Assembly: GCA_002633025.1 (NCBI GenBank)
Contig: NMRB01000787.1
Coordinates: 24,377 to 88,376 of the forward strand
DNA from: Notospermus geniculatus
Lineage: Eukaryota > Nemertea > Pilidiophora > Heteronemertea > Lineidae
Length of the DNA stretch: 64,000 nucleotides
Direction of reading: 5' to 3'
Shown: in pieces, positions 34,385 through 45,800 of the stretch
Position numbering within the stretch: the first letter of the stretch is position 1
How the letters are laid out: the number at the start of each line of letters is the position of its first letter
Notes under the pieces: model-generated
Database searches by the model: none
Told to the model about the DNA's origin: nothing
The model's input: the letters and a program-made list of their open reading frames with translations, nothing else
Position numbers and translations under genes: made by a program

Positions 34385-34500
34385 TAGAATTGGACTCANA
34401 TAGATGGGGCATTCTGTTCCATAACTGGAGAACTGCTTCATCAATCAAATTCACATGTCAGCTGAGCGCATCGCCCTTGGGCGACTTGTTATTTTTTTCC
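34385..34500. mobile_element. End fragment of an AGCTCAGCTGA-type element
   Basis: CCATAACTGGAGAACTGCTTCATCA-like text ending ATGTCAGCTGAGCGC matches the last 70 bases of the window (63930-64000). Contains one N. Confidence 0.6.
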
Positions 34501-35094
34501 TACCGCCGCTCTCATATGACCCCACTTTCTGAAATAAATTTCGTGATGCCTATGTTCAAATTCTTAAACACACTTTGTGAAATCGGCCCTAAATGTTTTT
34601 CAGTGATGTCTTTTTAAAGCTTTAATATCAGTTTGAATGATACATGTATCAGAATAATTCTGTCTGTTTAAGTTGTAATTCATAATGGCAAGGTTGACCA
34701 TTTTTATTTTTTTCCCAAATAAAAATTTATTTTCAATAAAAATATTTAATTTTTTTCTACCCTCCTCTCGAAAAGTAAAGTCATAAACAGTGCGAGGACT
34801 TGAAAAATATTGAAAAATAAAAATTTTATTTTTATTTTTTTCCCGCCCGCCTCTCTGTCAGGTCTGTCCAAAAAGCCCGAGGACCAAGGTATAAAAAAAT
34901 GATCGCCTAACGTATAATATATTGTGCTGTAATGTAACAGGCCTTAGTCAAGTCAGTTTCATTAACACCTCTGTTTATAACATCAGATTCCTATGAAATG
35001 ACATTGTCAATCAGGCTAAAATTGTATTGATTGTTTTTCAGATTCTCCCCATGAGATCCCATCCTAACATCAACATGAGTGGAACGGGAGGCTA

Positions 35095-35100
35095 TTTATT
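35095..35100 (-). terminator. Candidate poly(A) signal for the C2CD4-like gene
   Basis: AATAAA on the minus strand, about 340 bp past the stop codon. Confidence 0.35.
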
Positions 35101-35441
35101 GACAGGCATCAAAGTTGTGTCAGACTAGCAAATCAGTTTGTGTCTGATATTCTCTGCCAGCTGTGTTGTTCTGAGGTGTTGTTTTTTGTCCCCCCAGGTC
35201 GCTGGGTAAGGTACTGAATATCTTTTCTGACAGATCAAGGAGTGAGTACACCTGGATGTTTTGACATGACTTTTCATCAGATACTTGTCTATTGTTAAAA
35301 ATGTCAAGCTGTCTCCATGATGTAATAAAGAACGATCATTCATAATTACTGAAGTATCGAAATGCTGTTATGTTTTAATTTATGTTTCCATTATTTTGGT
35401 TGGAAGGTTTCCCCTTTTCTTGCTATGATGATGCTTGTCCT

Positions 35442-37305
35442 TCAGCTTGTTCTGTCTCCAATACCACTTTCATGAGAGCGGTCAATACATTTTTTCAATT
35501 GTTGAATTTTTCTTCTGAATGAGGCACGACCAGCGGTATTTCTTCTTTTCTGTTCTTGATTGAACCAGTGCAAGTCAGCAACTGCCTTCATAAATGATGT
35601 GTCTGAGCTTGTTCTGAGCCTGGGACTTGAGCCATCGTTGTCAGATTCAAATGAGGTCCTCCAGTGGAAGATGGACTCCTTATGTCTTGTGTGGGGAATT
35701 TCAGAGACAGTATCAAACCCAAATCCTGTCTCCGTTCTAAAATGTGGAAGACCCAATGCAGCAGTGGAAAAAGGATCAGCATTTGATCGATCATATTTTG
35801 CTACTTTGTAGCGAAATTTAGAATTGCTTAGAGGAAGCATTTTAATCTGGGAACTGGGTTCATTTTCTCCTCAGGCATTACAGGAAAATCACCAGCCACC
35901 ATTTTGGGAGATTTTGCCATATACATGTACGTCTTTCCGGTTGTCTTTTGTTGAGACCCTGGTATGACGAAATCTGGGATTGTGCTTGGTGTTAAAACTG
36001 GGGAGATATCTAAGAGCTTCCTGCAAGGTTTATTGCAGTTCACCTTGTGCAAAATCCAGTTCTTGGCATGGGTGAACATGTTATTTCTGCTGTTCACTTC
36101 TGCATTGCGTACGCCAGACATCCTGAAAGACAGTGGAAGGAAAACATAAAAAATATAAAATAGCTTTAAAGATTTCAAAGTGATAGCAAAAATTTTTTAA
36201 AAAGGAGTGAATTTTTTTTTTTCATTGCATGTAATATAGTGAATATATCCAACATAGAGCACAAAAAACAACACACAAAATGATAGTATCAGTAAAGTTG
36301 TCTCCAAATTTCGCAAATTTTCGACCCCAACTGGGGCCTTCCACAGGCACTTTGCCAGTAGAGATCCCAGAAGATTCACTTCTGGGATTTCTACTAAGTG
36401 CCTGAGGAAAGGGGTCGAAAATTTTCAAAATTCAGAGACGACTTTACATATACTAGCACATATAGTAAACATTCCAAAAAAGGAGTGAAAATTTGTTTCA
36501 TTGCATACCAGGCAATATCAATTACAATGTATAGATAAAATGTTTGACTTCTGCTGCGCAGAAGCCTCCAACACTTTTATAGCTATCGTGGATATTTATA
36601 CCGAAAAGTGCCTTATGAATTTTTGGAACGTCCTGAAAGTTGTTTCATAATGAGTAGCTCAATCACACTGCCTTGCAGTGCAAAATATTTGGACCAACAG
36701 TCCCAAACTTGACATCAAATTTATCTTGTTGTCGACAACTTCATTGTTTGGAACATTCCAGTCTGTATTATTAAGACCGCCCTCACCTCAATGAGGGCGG
36801 TCTTCATTGGTTTTACTGAAGTTTCTATCGCTCTCCGGATATCCGAAATTTCGAATGGCTAAGGATAACTCGAAAACTAAACTTTTCATTATGATTTAAG
36901 TCACAGGATTGGTTTTTCCTACCTACACACTACATCACTATTGATTCCCAATGTCATCCGCAGTGTAACTTTTGTTATTATCATTCACATCACAACACAG
37001 CACAGCTTGCCTCAGCCATACTTACTTATCTCTAGGGCGGTCTTCAAATTGACTGTCAAGTCAATTCTAGTTCCTCCTTTGCTTCCACAACTTTGTTCAT
37101 AATTATTCATTACCGGTACAACCCTAGGATTTTGCCGATTGGATAGACATTGTAACTGCAAGGAGCTGAATAGAAACCCACTCTGTGTTTCTTTGCATGA
37201 TATAAATGAAACGTACATCAAAACAATGAGAAAATCTTACCTTTCTTGTTTTTTGTCCCAGCTGTAAATCTTTCTAGTTGACTTCAACAAGTCACAATGG
37301 GCCAT
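35442..37305 (-). CDS. C2CD4: C2CD4-family gene, frameshifted, without visible C2 domain
   Basis: Exon 1 37305-37241 (ATG in a good context, AAAATGG) ends AG|GTAAG. It joins in phase to exon 2 at 36122, where the acceptor is TTTCAG|GATG. Exon 2 continues to a stop at 35444-35442. Two family hallmarks are visible: LLDISPVLTPSTIPDFVIPG near residues 58-77, and after a frame change ALGLPHFRTETGFGF plus SEIPHTRHKESIF. Vertebrate C2CD4A-D carry the equivalent VLTP-IP-F-IP and LPHL-YGF-SPHTRRKES motifs. The two segments are in different frames, with the shift between about 35880 and 35830, so a 1-base indel (sequencing error or mutation) is implied. C2CD4 proteins end in a C2 domain; the frame stops here at DRTS and no C2 exon was found. 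In vertebrates the family is nuclear and inflammation- or metabolism-linked; the role here is unknown. Confidence 0.65.
36313..36430. mobile_element. CAAATTTTCGACCCC-family fold-back in the C2CD4-like intron
   Basis: Tips as in 6045-6190, core AGTAGAGATCCCAGAAG and complement. It lies in intron 1 of the C2CD4-like gene, 190 bp upstream of exon 2. Confidence 0.8.
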
Positions 37306-37610
37306 TTTTGTCAGATTTGAAGGTAGCGAGGACGACGGTCGATCTTCATAAACTCTCTTGATATGACTGGGATTGGGTGTCACCTCAAAATATATAGGGA
37401 CTCCACAACCAACATACAATGAACTGTCAAATGTTTTGAGGTAAACGTGTGAAATATCTCCTCCAATCATATCCAGTTTAGGGTAACTAATGGTAACTGA
37501 GACATATCACTTATGTGCTAATGATATTTTGACATCTGTCCGGCGTCATATTCTCGTGACAAAAAGGAAGTTATGACCCTTCTTGCCCCCTCGTTGCACA
37601 CTTTGGGACG

Positions 37611-38178
37611 TACACAAGGACATTTTCCTATATCCATTGCATATCCAATGATTTTGATATAGAATGGATATAGATTGGATAGCCATTGGATATAAAATTT
37701 GGGAGACAGTTTGGATATCCAGTGGTTGACATAGAATTTATATCCATTTCTCATAGATTTGATATAAAGAGCACTATGTAAAATTTATATAATGTACATG
37801 TATATAAATTTTATATAAACTCCTGTACTCATTCATGTCATTGGTGAGGTGTGGTTGCAGCACAGTATAGGACTTGCCAGCTACTTGGAGTAACTAATTA
37901 TTCAATGTAGTCAGAGAATCAACTCAGATTGGAAATTTAGGGCAAAGTTAAAAACATCTTCACCTCTGTGTCATCCCTACGTCAGCCCTGCTTCCTCAGA
38001 GTAACGAGAAATTGGTTGTCCGGGCGCCCGGGACAACTGATTTTCCCAAACGGACACATCAAATGGATATCCATTCTATATCCAGAAAAGGATCGTGAAT
38101 GGATTTTTTGTCTTTTCTATATCCATTGGATATCCAGTTCGGACATCCAATGGATACAAGGAAAATTTCCTTGTGTAT
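37611..38178. mobile_element. Element built of GGATATCC words
   Basis: Inverted ends ACACAAGGA and TCCTTGTGT flanked by TA, with many copies of ATCCAATGGATAT-type words in both orientations. Non-coding; upstream of the C2CD4-like gene. Confidence 0.7.
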
Positions 38179-38714
38179 TTAGTCTGCTTGTTCAGATGGT
38201 TAACCTGCAGTTAGTCACGAGTCAAACTCACCATTCTCTCCATTTGTCCATCTGTGACCTAAAGAATTCTCATTTCCAACATTCATGAAAGTTGGAAATT
38301 GATAAAAGATTGCAAATTAACAGCGAAGTGTGAGTAGCCACACACGTGCACACCACATGTGGGAATAATTATCAAGATTAGTACATATTTGAAAAACTCA
38401 ATGTATTTCACATAATTTACACATTTAACACGATTCAATCAACACTTCGGACATGGTTTTCATAGCAACATGTTCATTATTTGAAAAACTTGTGATAGAT
38501 ATGAAAAACTCCACAAGAATTGAACTGCTTGAAAGGCATTTTAAAAAGGTTTCGAATAACTAATCCAACTTTTTGGTTCTTTCTAGATCCACAAGAATTC
38601 CAATTCGCACTGGCATCATTCTGATAGTCCAACCCAGATCTCGTGCAAATAATTCTGAACTAACAGACAATATTCCAACACACCAGTCAAAAACACAAGC
38701 TTTGTCTCTCATGG

Positions 38715-39125
38715 CTGGTTTCCAACTCACAGCATCCTCCCACAGCAGGGCTTTGGTCATTCCTCTTCATACACTCGCACACAAATAGCGTGTTCGATTA
38801 CTTCCACCGGCCAGGCACTAGCGCTTTTCTCACACATGCGCATTGGAGGCCAGTAAAAGAACGCTGTCGTGTCAGACACGAGTAAAGTGTCATGGCGGAT
38901 GCGCTCTGATTGGCTGAATATCCGCCACGTGATACTTTACTCGTGTCTAACACGACAGCAAGCCCACCTCGGCGGGTAGGGCTAGTCGCACAGTTCCGGT
39001 GTAAACGAACGCTGTAGAGCCTGTTCCGAGCTAGCTCGTGGAAGTAAACGAATGGCCTAAAAGTTTGTGTGAGTGGATGAAGAGGAGCGAGGTAAAAACC
39101 CGTGCTGTGGGAGGATGAACTCACA
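38715..39125. repeat. Nested fold-back downstream of CEBPZOS
   Basis: Outer arms with CATCCTCCCACAGCA and its complement (39100-39120), and inner arms GCTGTCGTGTCAGACACGAG / CTCGTGTCTAACACGACAGC (38862-38963). Confidence 0.7.
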
Positions 39126-39171
39126 ATGGCAGAAAGCCTTAGACTCCTTTTCAATAACTTACTCCACCTGG

Positions 39172-40770
39172 TCAAGATTTCTGAACTCCCCAGGCATCAT
39201 AATCTAATTTCCGCATTGGCGAGTCAGCCATCTTTTCCCCGACTTGATAATAACCTGGAAGAAAGGGAACAAAGATAAAAAATCTGTTTGTCTCATATTT
39301 CACACCGTATCTTTGATTTTGAGAAGTATTCTATCATTATCCTTCACATCCTATCATGGATTTTTGAATAATTGGTCATCATGACATTCATAACTTCTGA
39401 AAAGCATCTGATGAACTTACATTCTAGAATTGTTGGCCAATTCTTATGCATCTTGAACCTGAAATCTGGCAACCATGAAAACGAATAAGCATATTTTCAT
39501 CCAAAACATAAACCGTAAAATTACAAGTACCGTAAAATTACAAGTACTGCAAAATGGGGCTACTATGCCACTTGTAGGGAAAATGAATCAACAAATTCAC
39601 TTTTTGGAAAGTTTCATACATGTATGATACTATAGTAACCCTTGGAAGGCATTTTATGATACCAGACAGTACCAGGGACCTTATTCACGAAGCTCTCGTA
39701 ACTTACGGGAGTGGGTAAACTATTGTCCATTTGCGGACAACCTAGTCATATTGTTCAACGCTATCAGCACGACAAAGGATCTGCGTGTCCTTAAAGTTAC
39801 GGGAGCTTTGTGAATAAGGTCCCACGATACAAATTAGCTACCACTTAGAGACATGTATGATATAAGCTATGATATCCTGCAGCCCAAATCCCAGCCGCCT
39901 CTTCCCAAACTTCTTCCTTTCATATAAAAGTTTAAGAAAGTGATTTAACACTGTTCTTTGACAGTTGAGCCGAATCGGTAGACGTCGTCCTGGGTAACCC
40001 TAAAGTTTACCCAGGACCAATCTGGGTAACCCTAAAAGTTACCCAGGACGATCCTGGGTAAACTTTAGTGTACTAAAGTTTACCCAGTTTGAAATTCTCG
40101 CACTTTTACACCTGCGGTCGAGGATCTTGAAAACGGCACAATACATCAGTGAATGAAATCCATCAAATCGGCAAACATGGCAGCTGATAACGTCACTCGT
40201 GTAGCTGCAGAGGATTTGCAGATGTATTTGAATTCGATCGCATCTTATAGGGACGGTTATTTCACATCTAAAGGTCGAGAAATCAAAAAGAAACTGGTTA
40301 AGTTCGTAGAAGGAAAATACGAACTGTTTGAAGGGGTAAACGTGACGTCAAACTGCAGTGGCTAGTTCGGGATGAACTTATATCAAAAATTTATAAGGCG
40401 AGCGGCTCGCTTATAAATTTTTGCTTATATGCACTGGCGCGGGAAATTGCCAGCGGCACTGTGGAGGCATGGGCACCTGTATCGCGCGAATTTCAAACTG
40501 GGTAAACTTTAGTACACTAAAGTTTACCCAGGATCGTCCTGGGTAACTTTTAGGGTTACCCAGGTTGGTCCTGGGTAAACTTTAGGGTTACCCAGGACGA
40601 CATCTACCGATTCGGAGACAGTTGACCAGTTGATGAAGATACCACTCACCTCTCTCTCGATTCAATCTAGACCACACGTAGAAACAACCACCAAATAATA
40701 CCACCTCAGCCACAATTACACCTTTTGTCAGCTTTATCCAATTGACACGTGATTTAGGCAACTTCCTCAT
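39172..40770 (-). CDS. CEBPZOS: CEBPZOS homologue, three exons, 82 aa
   Basis: Exons: 40770-40650, 39465-39421 and 39254-39172, all GT-AG with phases 1 and 1. The product begins MRKLPKSRVNWIKLTKGV, has a membrane span IVAEVVLFGGCFYVW and continues SRLNRERDFRFKMHKNWP then TILECYYQVGEKM. It ends with MRKLDYDAWGVQKS. This matches the layout of vertebrate CEBPZOS (80 aa): KGV.VAE.V-type span, DFR..M...P.ILE.YY, and a terminal R-LD--W. The mammalian protein is a small single-span mitochondrial membrane protein whose gene lies head-to-head with CEBPZ; CEBPZ is not seen here. Exon 2 is only 45 bp. A 648-bp Mutator-like fold-back sits in intron 1, its target duplication starting 25 bases from the exon 1 donor. 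Confidence 0.85.
39674..39823. repeat. AGGGACCTTATTCACGAAGC fold-back
   Basis: Inverted ends AGGGACCTTATTCACGAAGC-like and its complement (GTGAATAAGGTCCC) with CGTAACTTACGGGAG arms. It lies in intron 1 of CEBPZOS. Member of the GGGCC-tipped series. Confidence 0.8.
39969..40616. mobile_element. Mutator-like fold-back element, copy A
   Basis: Ends GCCGAATCGGTAGACGTCGT and complement. The inverted arms (about 125 bp) consist of repeated CCTGGGTAA / TTACCCAGG words. A perfect 9-bp target duplication GACAGTTGA is at 39960-39968 and 40617-40625, which is the hallmark size for Mutator-like elements. The interior holds a short ORF (40153-40365) related to one in copy B (54195-54829), and a small palindrome near 40385-40435. 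Confidence 0.9.
40153..40365 (+). pseudogene. Conserved small ORF in the fold-back element, copy A (frameshifted)
   Basis: 70 codons. The segment TRV, DL, YRDGYFTSKGREIKKKLV, then EGKYELFEGV aligns with the ORF at 54415 (TRV, DL, CRDGIFISKRRELKNNLV), about 23 identities in 55 columns. Copy B continues with KLKWLAR; in copy A the same text (KLQWLVRDEL) is in the next frame from about 40345, so one base appears to be missing. I do not recognise the family. It could be a captured host exon or an element-encoded protein. Confidence 0.6.
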
Positions 40771-41691
40771 ATTTCCTTCGGAGTGCTGTCATGAGTATCC
40801 GATTATTATCACTCTGAAAATCAAGAACCAAGGTACAGAAAAGCACAAAATTGACACACAAAATGATAATAAACAAGAAGTCAATCTCCAGAATTCACGA
40901 ATTTTCGACCCCCATGAGTGTACAACAAGAAGTTGACAGCAATTTGGGCACCACCCTGAAGATATCTGGCCATCATAGTGCTTTTGGAGAGATAGCCATA
41001 TCACCAGAAATAGGGCTATACAATGGTTTGAATCTAAGCTTCTAAGCTCATGTGTTCCCACAACAGACAAATCATGCTCACCATAGGCCTAATCCTCCTA
41101 CGATGAACCCGACCCCAGGAGATTGTAGGCCTACCATTACGTGTCATTATGGCAAATGGAANCATATAAACCCGTGTCTCACCCGGGCTTTTTCTGTCTA
41201 CACTCTTTTTTTTCACAATGTAGGGCCTATATACAAGCGTTTTAGAGCACACTTCTGTGATTTTACGCTATATAAAATAAATAATAATAATTATTATTAA
41301 AAGCACGGGTCGAATAGACCCGGGGATGAAAAGCCCGGGGCTAATGAGCCCTCCGAGCTCGAAGGGTTAAAATGTTGATGGTGTAAACAGGCCTTTATGC
41401 TTGGACAATAGGGAGGTTTCGCAAGCCCCCGGTTAGGCCATACGACGACGTTTATCTATTGTTTGGGTATACCCACACAATAGATAAACGTCGTCGTAGG
41501 GCCTAACCGGGCGCTTGCGAAACCTCCCTAATGAATGGCCACGACGTCAAGTAGGAGAACTTAGGCTACCAACATCTTTGTTGGAAAGGTCAATATACCA
41601 TCAGCGCATGCGATGGATTGCCGATGATTTATTATTGATTATGCCACTCAATACGTCACGGATATAAAATGCCTTGTTCTCTTCATTCCAG
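40771..41691. other. Gap between CEBPZOS and the LicD-like exon
   Basis: Holds a CGAATTTTCGACCCCC fragment (about 40896-40935), one N at 41162 and a palindromic MITE (41409-41530). A TTTTCAG at about 40818 on the minus strand could be the acceptor of a 5' UTR exon for CEBPZOS. Confidence 0.4.
41409..41530. mobile_element. Palindromic MITE, TAGGGAGGTTTCGCAAG family
   Basis: A near-perfect palindrome with ends TAGGGAGGTTTCGCAAG and complement, and ACGTTTATCTATTG arms as in 6754-6877. It sits 160 bp upstream of the LicD-like exon acceptor. Confidence 0.88.
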
Positions 41692-42500
41692 TTGCCAAAT
41701 TCTCACAACTAGAGTTCCCAGAGAAGTACCACATTCCTCCATGCGATCCCAAAACCAACACATCGATAAAGAAAGATGTTTGTAAAATGCTCGGAGCAAC
41801 AATAGATGAAGGAGAAAGACAGACGTATTTACGTCTTTTGATGTACTTTAATGAGCTGGCAATGAAACATAACTGGACATATTTCATTACTTATGGAACG
41901 CTGCTGGGTTCTTGGCGGCACCATGGGTTTATCCCATACGACCAGGATGTTGATCTGTATATAGATATCAAACACCGTAAAGACATCATCAACATGGTGG
42001 AGGAGCAGTCGAGATTTCGTCCCAAACAAATGGTCACGGACCAATTAAAGATTTACGACTCGGAAAATGTAGTTGGTGGGGCCTATTACCCAAACGTTGG
42101 TCGATGGTGGGCGCCAGATCTGGATTGTTGGTTTTATAGAGAAAATGTCACCCATATTTTCAACTCGGAGGAAACCGATCACGATATATGGATAAAGACC
42201 GATATTTTCCCCCTGAAGCTCCGTCCATTCGAAAGACTGGAACTGCCAACACCGCGGAACACTCTGGGGTATTTGATAAAGTTATTTGGAAATACATCAA
42301 CATGTCATAGATATGCTAGTGGTTACAATCCAGTCGAATGCAAAGATTTACAAATGTATGTGCCCTTTGTTAAAAGGACGTATAAAGGTGGAAAGATGGA
42401 GGAAAGCCTCGTGTTAAACGACAAGGTCCTGCAAGTGAAACTTGTGGATGAATCTAACAGTAGTTTGACTCGCAGTCCATTCACATTGCAAAGATCATAA
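41692..42500 (+). CDS. LicD/fukutin-like phosphotransferase, terminal exon (5' exons not found)
   Basis: A TTCATTCCAG acceptor at 41691 opens a 269-codon exon (phase: 2 bases complete the first codon) ending in TAA at 42500. The LicD (nucleotidyltransferase-like) signature is clear: TYFITYGTLLGSWRHHGFIP followed by YDQDVDLYID, which carries the D-x-D pair expected to bind the metal-nucleotide. Further on are GRWWAPDLDCWFYREN and KTDIFPLKLRPFERL, as in animal W02B3.4/fukutin-related proteins. Family members transfer ribitol- or choline-phosphate, or have unknown acceptors, in the ER/Golgi lumen. N-linked sites (HNWT, ENVT, GNTS) fit a lumenal domain. The signal-anchor part must lie upstream; only a speculative first exon (30445) was seen. 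The gene ends tail-to-tail with the transporter on the minus strand. Confidence 0.85.
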
Positions 42501-42571
42501 CATGCTTAAAACATGCACCAAGTATAGTCAAAAGAGGAAAAATTCTCTGTTTTTTCGCTGCGTCAAAAGCC

Positions 42572-42577
42572 TTTATT
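42572..42577 (-). terminator. Candidate poly(A) signal for the minus-strand transporter
   Basis: AATAAA on the minus strand, 235 bp beyond the stop at 42810 and only 72 bp from the LicD-like stop codon on the other strand. Confidence 0.5.
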
Positions 42578-42809
42578 CCACCTATCCCAGCATTCCTGAA
42601 TACGTTATGTTAATACCTTGCACCACCAAAAGAATCTTCTTTTTCGAATTTACTTATCTTCACAGCTTTTTAAAAACACTTGGAAAAAATTCCCCGTCTT
42701 TCAATCTTACTCCTTGCTGACGTGATTTTCTTAGAACATAATTCTGCACTTGGATATTGTGTCACTTCTCAGTCCTTGCCAGAGTCATAGCAACTACCTC
42801 TTTCTTCGG

Positions 42810-45800
42810 TCAATTCCTTTCTTGCATGAATTTTTCTATCAAACTGAGAGTCCGAGGACTATGCAAAGTATCAACGGATTCGAAACCAATGTGTTCCGAT
42901 GATGCCGACGGTCTTTCTCCAACCATGATAGGAGTCGTTTCGTGATCAGATGTGTCTGACGTTGTTGACTCGATTATGGGCGATACATGTACCTCCGACA
43001 CGACGATAGTCTCAGTATCTTCTTTCGTGTGTATTCCAGTTGCGGATCGGTAGCTCTCATTGAGGTTGTGTCTGGCCCGGGTGTACCAGACTATCAATGG
43101 GTAGAGGATGACTATAGCCGTTAGCGCCTGCAAACCAGCAAGAGAGGCGAACAGCTCCAGGAACCTTCCTTTATTACTGAAGTGACCAACTGGAAAAAAA
43201 GGAATGTACCGGTGTAAAAAATCGTCCTCTACCGTGGGTGCAAACCCACGGGTATAGGGAACTAACATGGGCACAGCAAACTCACTGCGAGGAAGACGGA
43301 CCTACTGTCAAAAATATTCCATGGCAATGAAAATGGAAATGGGCTTAAAAATTGGACATGGAATCCTTGTCCAATTTTTAAGACCATTTCCCGCGTGTTC
43401 ATATATGCATCTGGGTACAAAGTACCATGGTCTTTGCTGATAGTACTCACGGTGATAAACGCCATGGTCCCGGACGACCCAAAGTAGAACCAAGTAGAAC
43501 CCATTGCCATGGCATATTTTTGACAGTAGGTCCGTCCTCCTCGCAGTGAGTTTGCTGTACCAATGTTAGTTCCTGTACCTGTGGGTTTGCACCCATGGTA
43601 GAGGGCGATATACCGGTCTAGGATCTGGAGTCCATGGCCAATTGCAAAATGACTCTAGTGAATAGTCAATAGGCTTGGATATAAGAAGCATCGTGTAGGC
43701 CTATCCTGATTCACCGACTCGATGTGGCCGATAGGGTGTTAGAAAAGGTGTTTACTGCAGAAGAAAGGCAGTGAGGATGTTTAGAGAGCTGGATTTGCCG
43801 TTTCTCGTTAATTCAATGGCCGATGGCCACGGGAACTGATGGTGATACGAATAGGATCTTGCAAAATGGACCTGTTGTTTGGCAGAATCAGGCGCCATAC
43901 CAAAAACTCCTCATATCCCACTCGGATGCGTAGTGAAACATACAAGAAAATTTACAGGAAATTGGCTAACTTTTTGAGAAAGTACATGTGTACAGTACAT
44001 CGTCTCTGACATCACTTCCCCTTTTGGCAATCGGCATCACTCTAAAAAATCGTCCTGTACCGTGGGTACGGCAAACTTACTCCGAGGAAGACGGACCTAC
44101 TGTCAATATTCCACGGAGATGGGTTCTACTTGGTTCTACCTTGGGTCGTCCAGACCCATGGCGTTTATCACCATGAGTACAATCAGCAAAGACCATTGGT
44201 ACTTTGTACCCAGATGCATATACATACATGTATAAGAACACGTGGGAAATGGGCTTAAAAATTGGAGAAGGAATTTACCCATGTCCATGGGCAAAAAGGA
44301 CCAACGTTTTTTTTCCAGTGCACAGGGTCATCGTCAAGAATCCCAAAGTTTTGCTAATAGTGGCTACACAAATGCACTCTTTTGAAGACGGGCATGATAT
44401 CAAAGGATACTTTTTGGCTGGTACTGTGTATAGGTACATGTAGGTAAATCATGCTGTGATACATGTATTTGCAGGTATGAAAAAACAAACTAACCTTTCA
44501 TAGGCACTGTTCCTAATGGAATGAATATGAGGAAGATAACCAGCGCGAAGAATGCTCCAATGCCGAAGAAGAATCCAGTGGTTGTGCACTGAAGACCAGG
44601 GAAGCTCTCTCGATAGGAAAACTCAAAAGCTGAAATGAAATCATTGTGCTACATTGAGTGAGAGTCGGTTACCAATTTTCTTCTTGACTTCAACAAAAGG
44701 AAGATTGCACAAGTATATTTCTTGGATGGCTGAAGAAGTGTTTTTAAGCCAGGCGTACATCGCACTACTTGCGAATGGAAGTAACTGATCTGATCAGTCG
44801 CCGGTGATGTACCCGCTGCGCGCATATCGCAAATTCAGCATCTCAGTAAAACTAGGCGGGCCCAATCAGTCGTCATGTCCTGACCGCGTACGTCGCATTT
44901 GGTAACATCCGGGCGTTGAGACTCGACGAGACTAGGTTTCGTTCAGAAAACTGGCGTTCAGTCGCTGCGACGTACGCGGGCTTGCACTGATCAGTACTAG
45001 AAAGTTGAACATATGCAACTCTCGGCGACTGGCAAAATCTCAGTTCCAGCGAGTCGCAAGGGTGCGTACATCGACCGTTTCTGGCGACTGATTAGTCGCC
45101 TCCAGTTCCAGCTAGATCCTCCCAGTTGCCAGTAGCTCAGAGTAGGGACTTGTTGTATCCAGTCGCAAGTGTGACGTATATGTACGCTAGGCTTTACATT
45201 TACATGTAGGTAACGGTTTTCCTGGTGGAATCTAACTTGATCGGTAAGCACATTGTGAAGACCGAATCAGGGTGTGAAGGCCATGGGGGAAAACACCGTC
45301 CTACACTTTCCTCTTTTTCAAATCTCGGTTTTGGAATTCTATGCGGCCATTTTCATCTTACTAACCTGGAATGAACACAAAGTAATCCGCTACGCCCATC
45401 ATTGCAAACTGCGGAAGCTGGCAAAATTTGGAGCATTCCCAGCCGTGTAACCTCCATACTATTTCAATGTAGTCGGCACAGATGAGGGAAACTGAGGCAA
45501 AAAATATGCCTACAGCTGTCAAATAGAAAAGGAGAAGATACACCATCCGCTGGTACGATATTTCTGTGTAATACATGTAGGCCTACGCCAGGCGTATCCA
45601 TCTGATTCTCACCAGTCTATCTGGCCTGACGCCCATCTAGCCCGCTTCTGAGGAGCTCACAAAGCACACTTACGCCTAAGTGTGGTCTTAGTGTACTCTT
45701 AACTATTGTGTGGGGATTTATGAACAATAGTTAAGAGTACACTAAGACCACACTTAGCCAAAGTGTGCTTTGTGAATCAGGCCCCAGAGCCTCAGCCAAT

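Larger units (their letters stand above)
30559..35441. other. Intergenic or intronic repeats
   Basis: Holds a poly-G/poly-C patch (30940-31020), SINE family A (31328), an inverted-repeat element (31748), a CATCGCACTTGC element with a nested fold-back (33665), an element end fragment (34385) and AT-rich ATTTTTATTTTT sequence (34700-34850). No further exon could be supported. Confidence 0.5.

Noticed and set aside
35560-35811. 83-codon plus-strand frame
   Set aside because: It is antisense to the C2CD4-like exon, whose motifs are on the minus strand.
40742-41045. Small plus-strand frames between CEBPZOS and the LicD-like exon
   Set aside because: They overlap CEBPZOS exon 1 in antisense or fold-back fragments and lack splice support.
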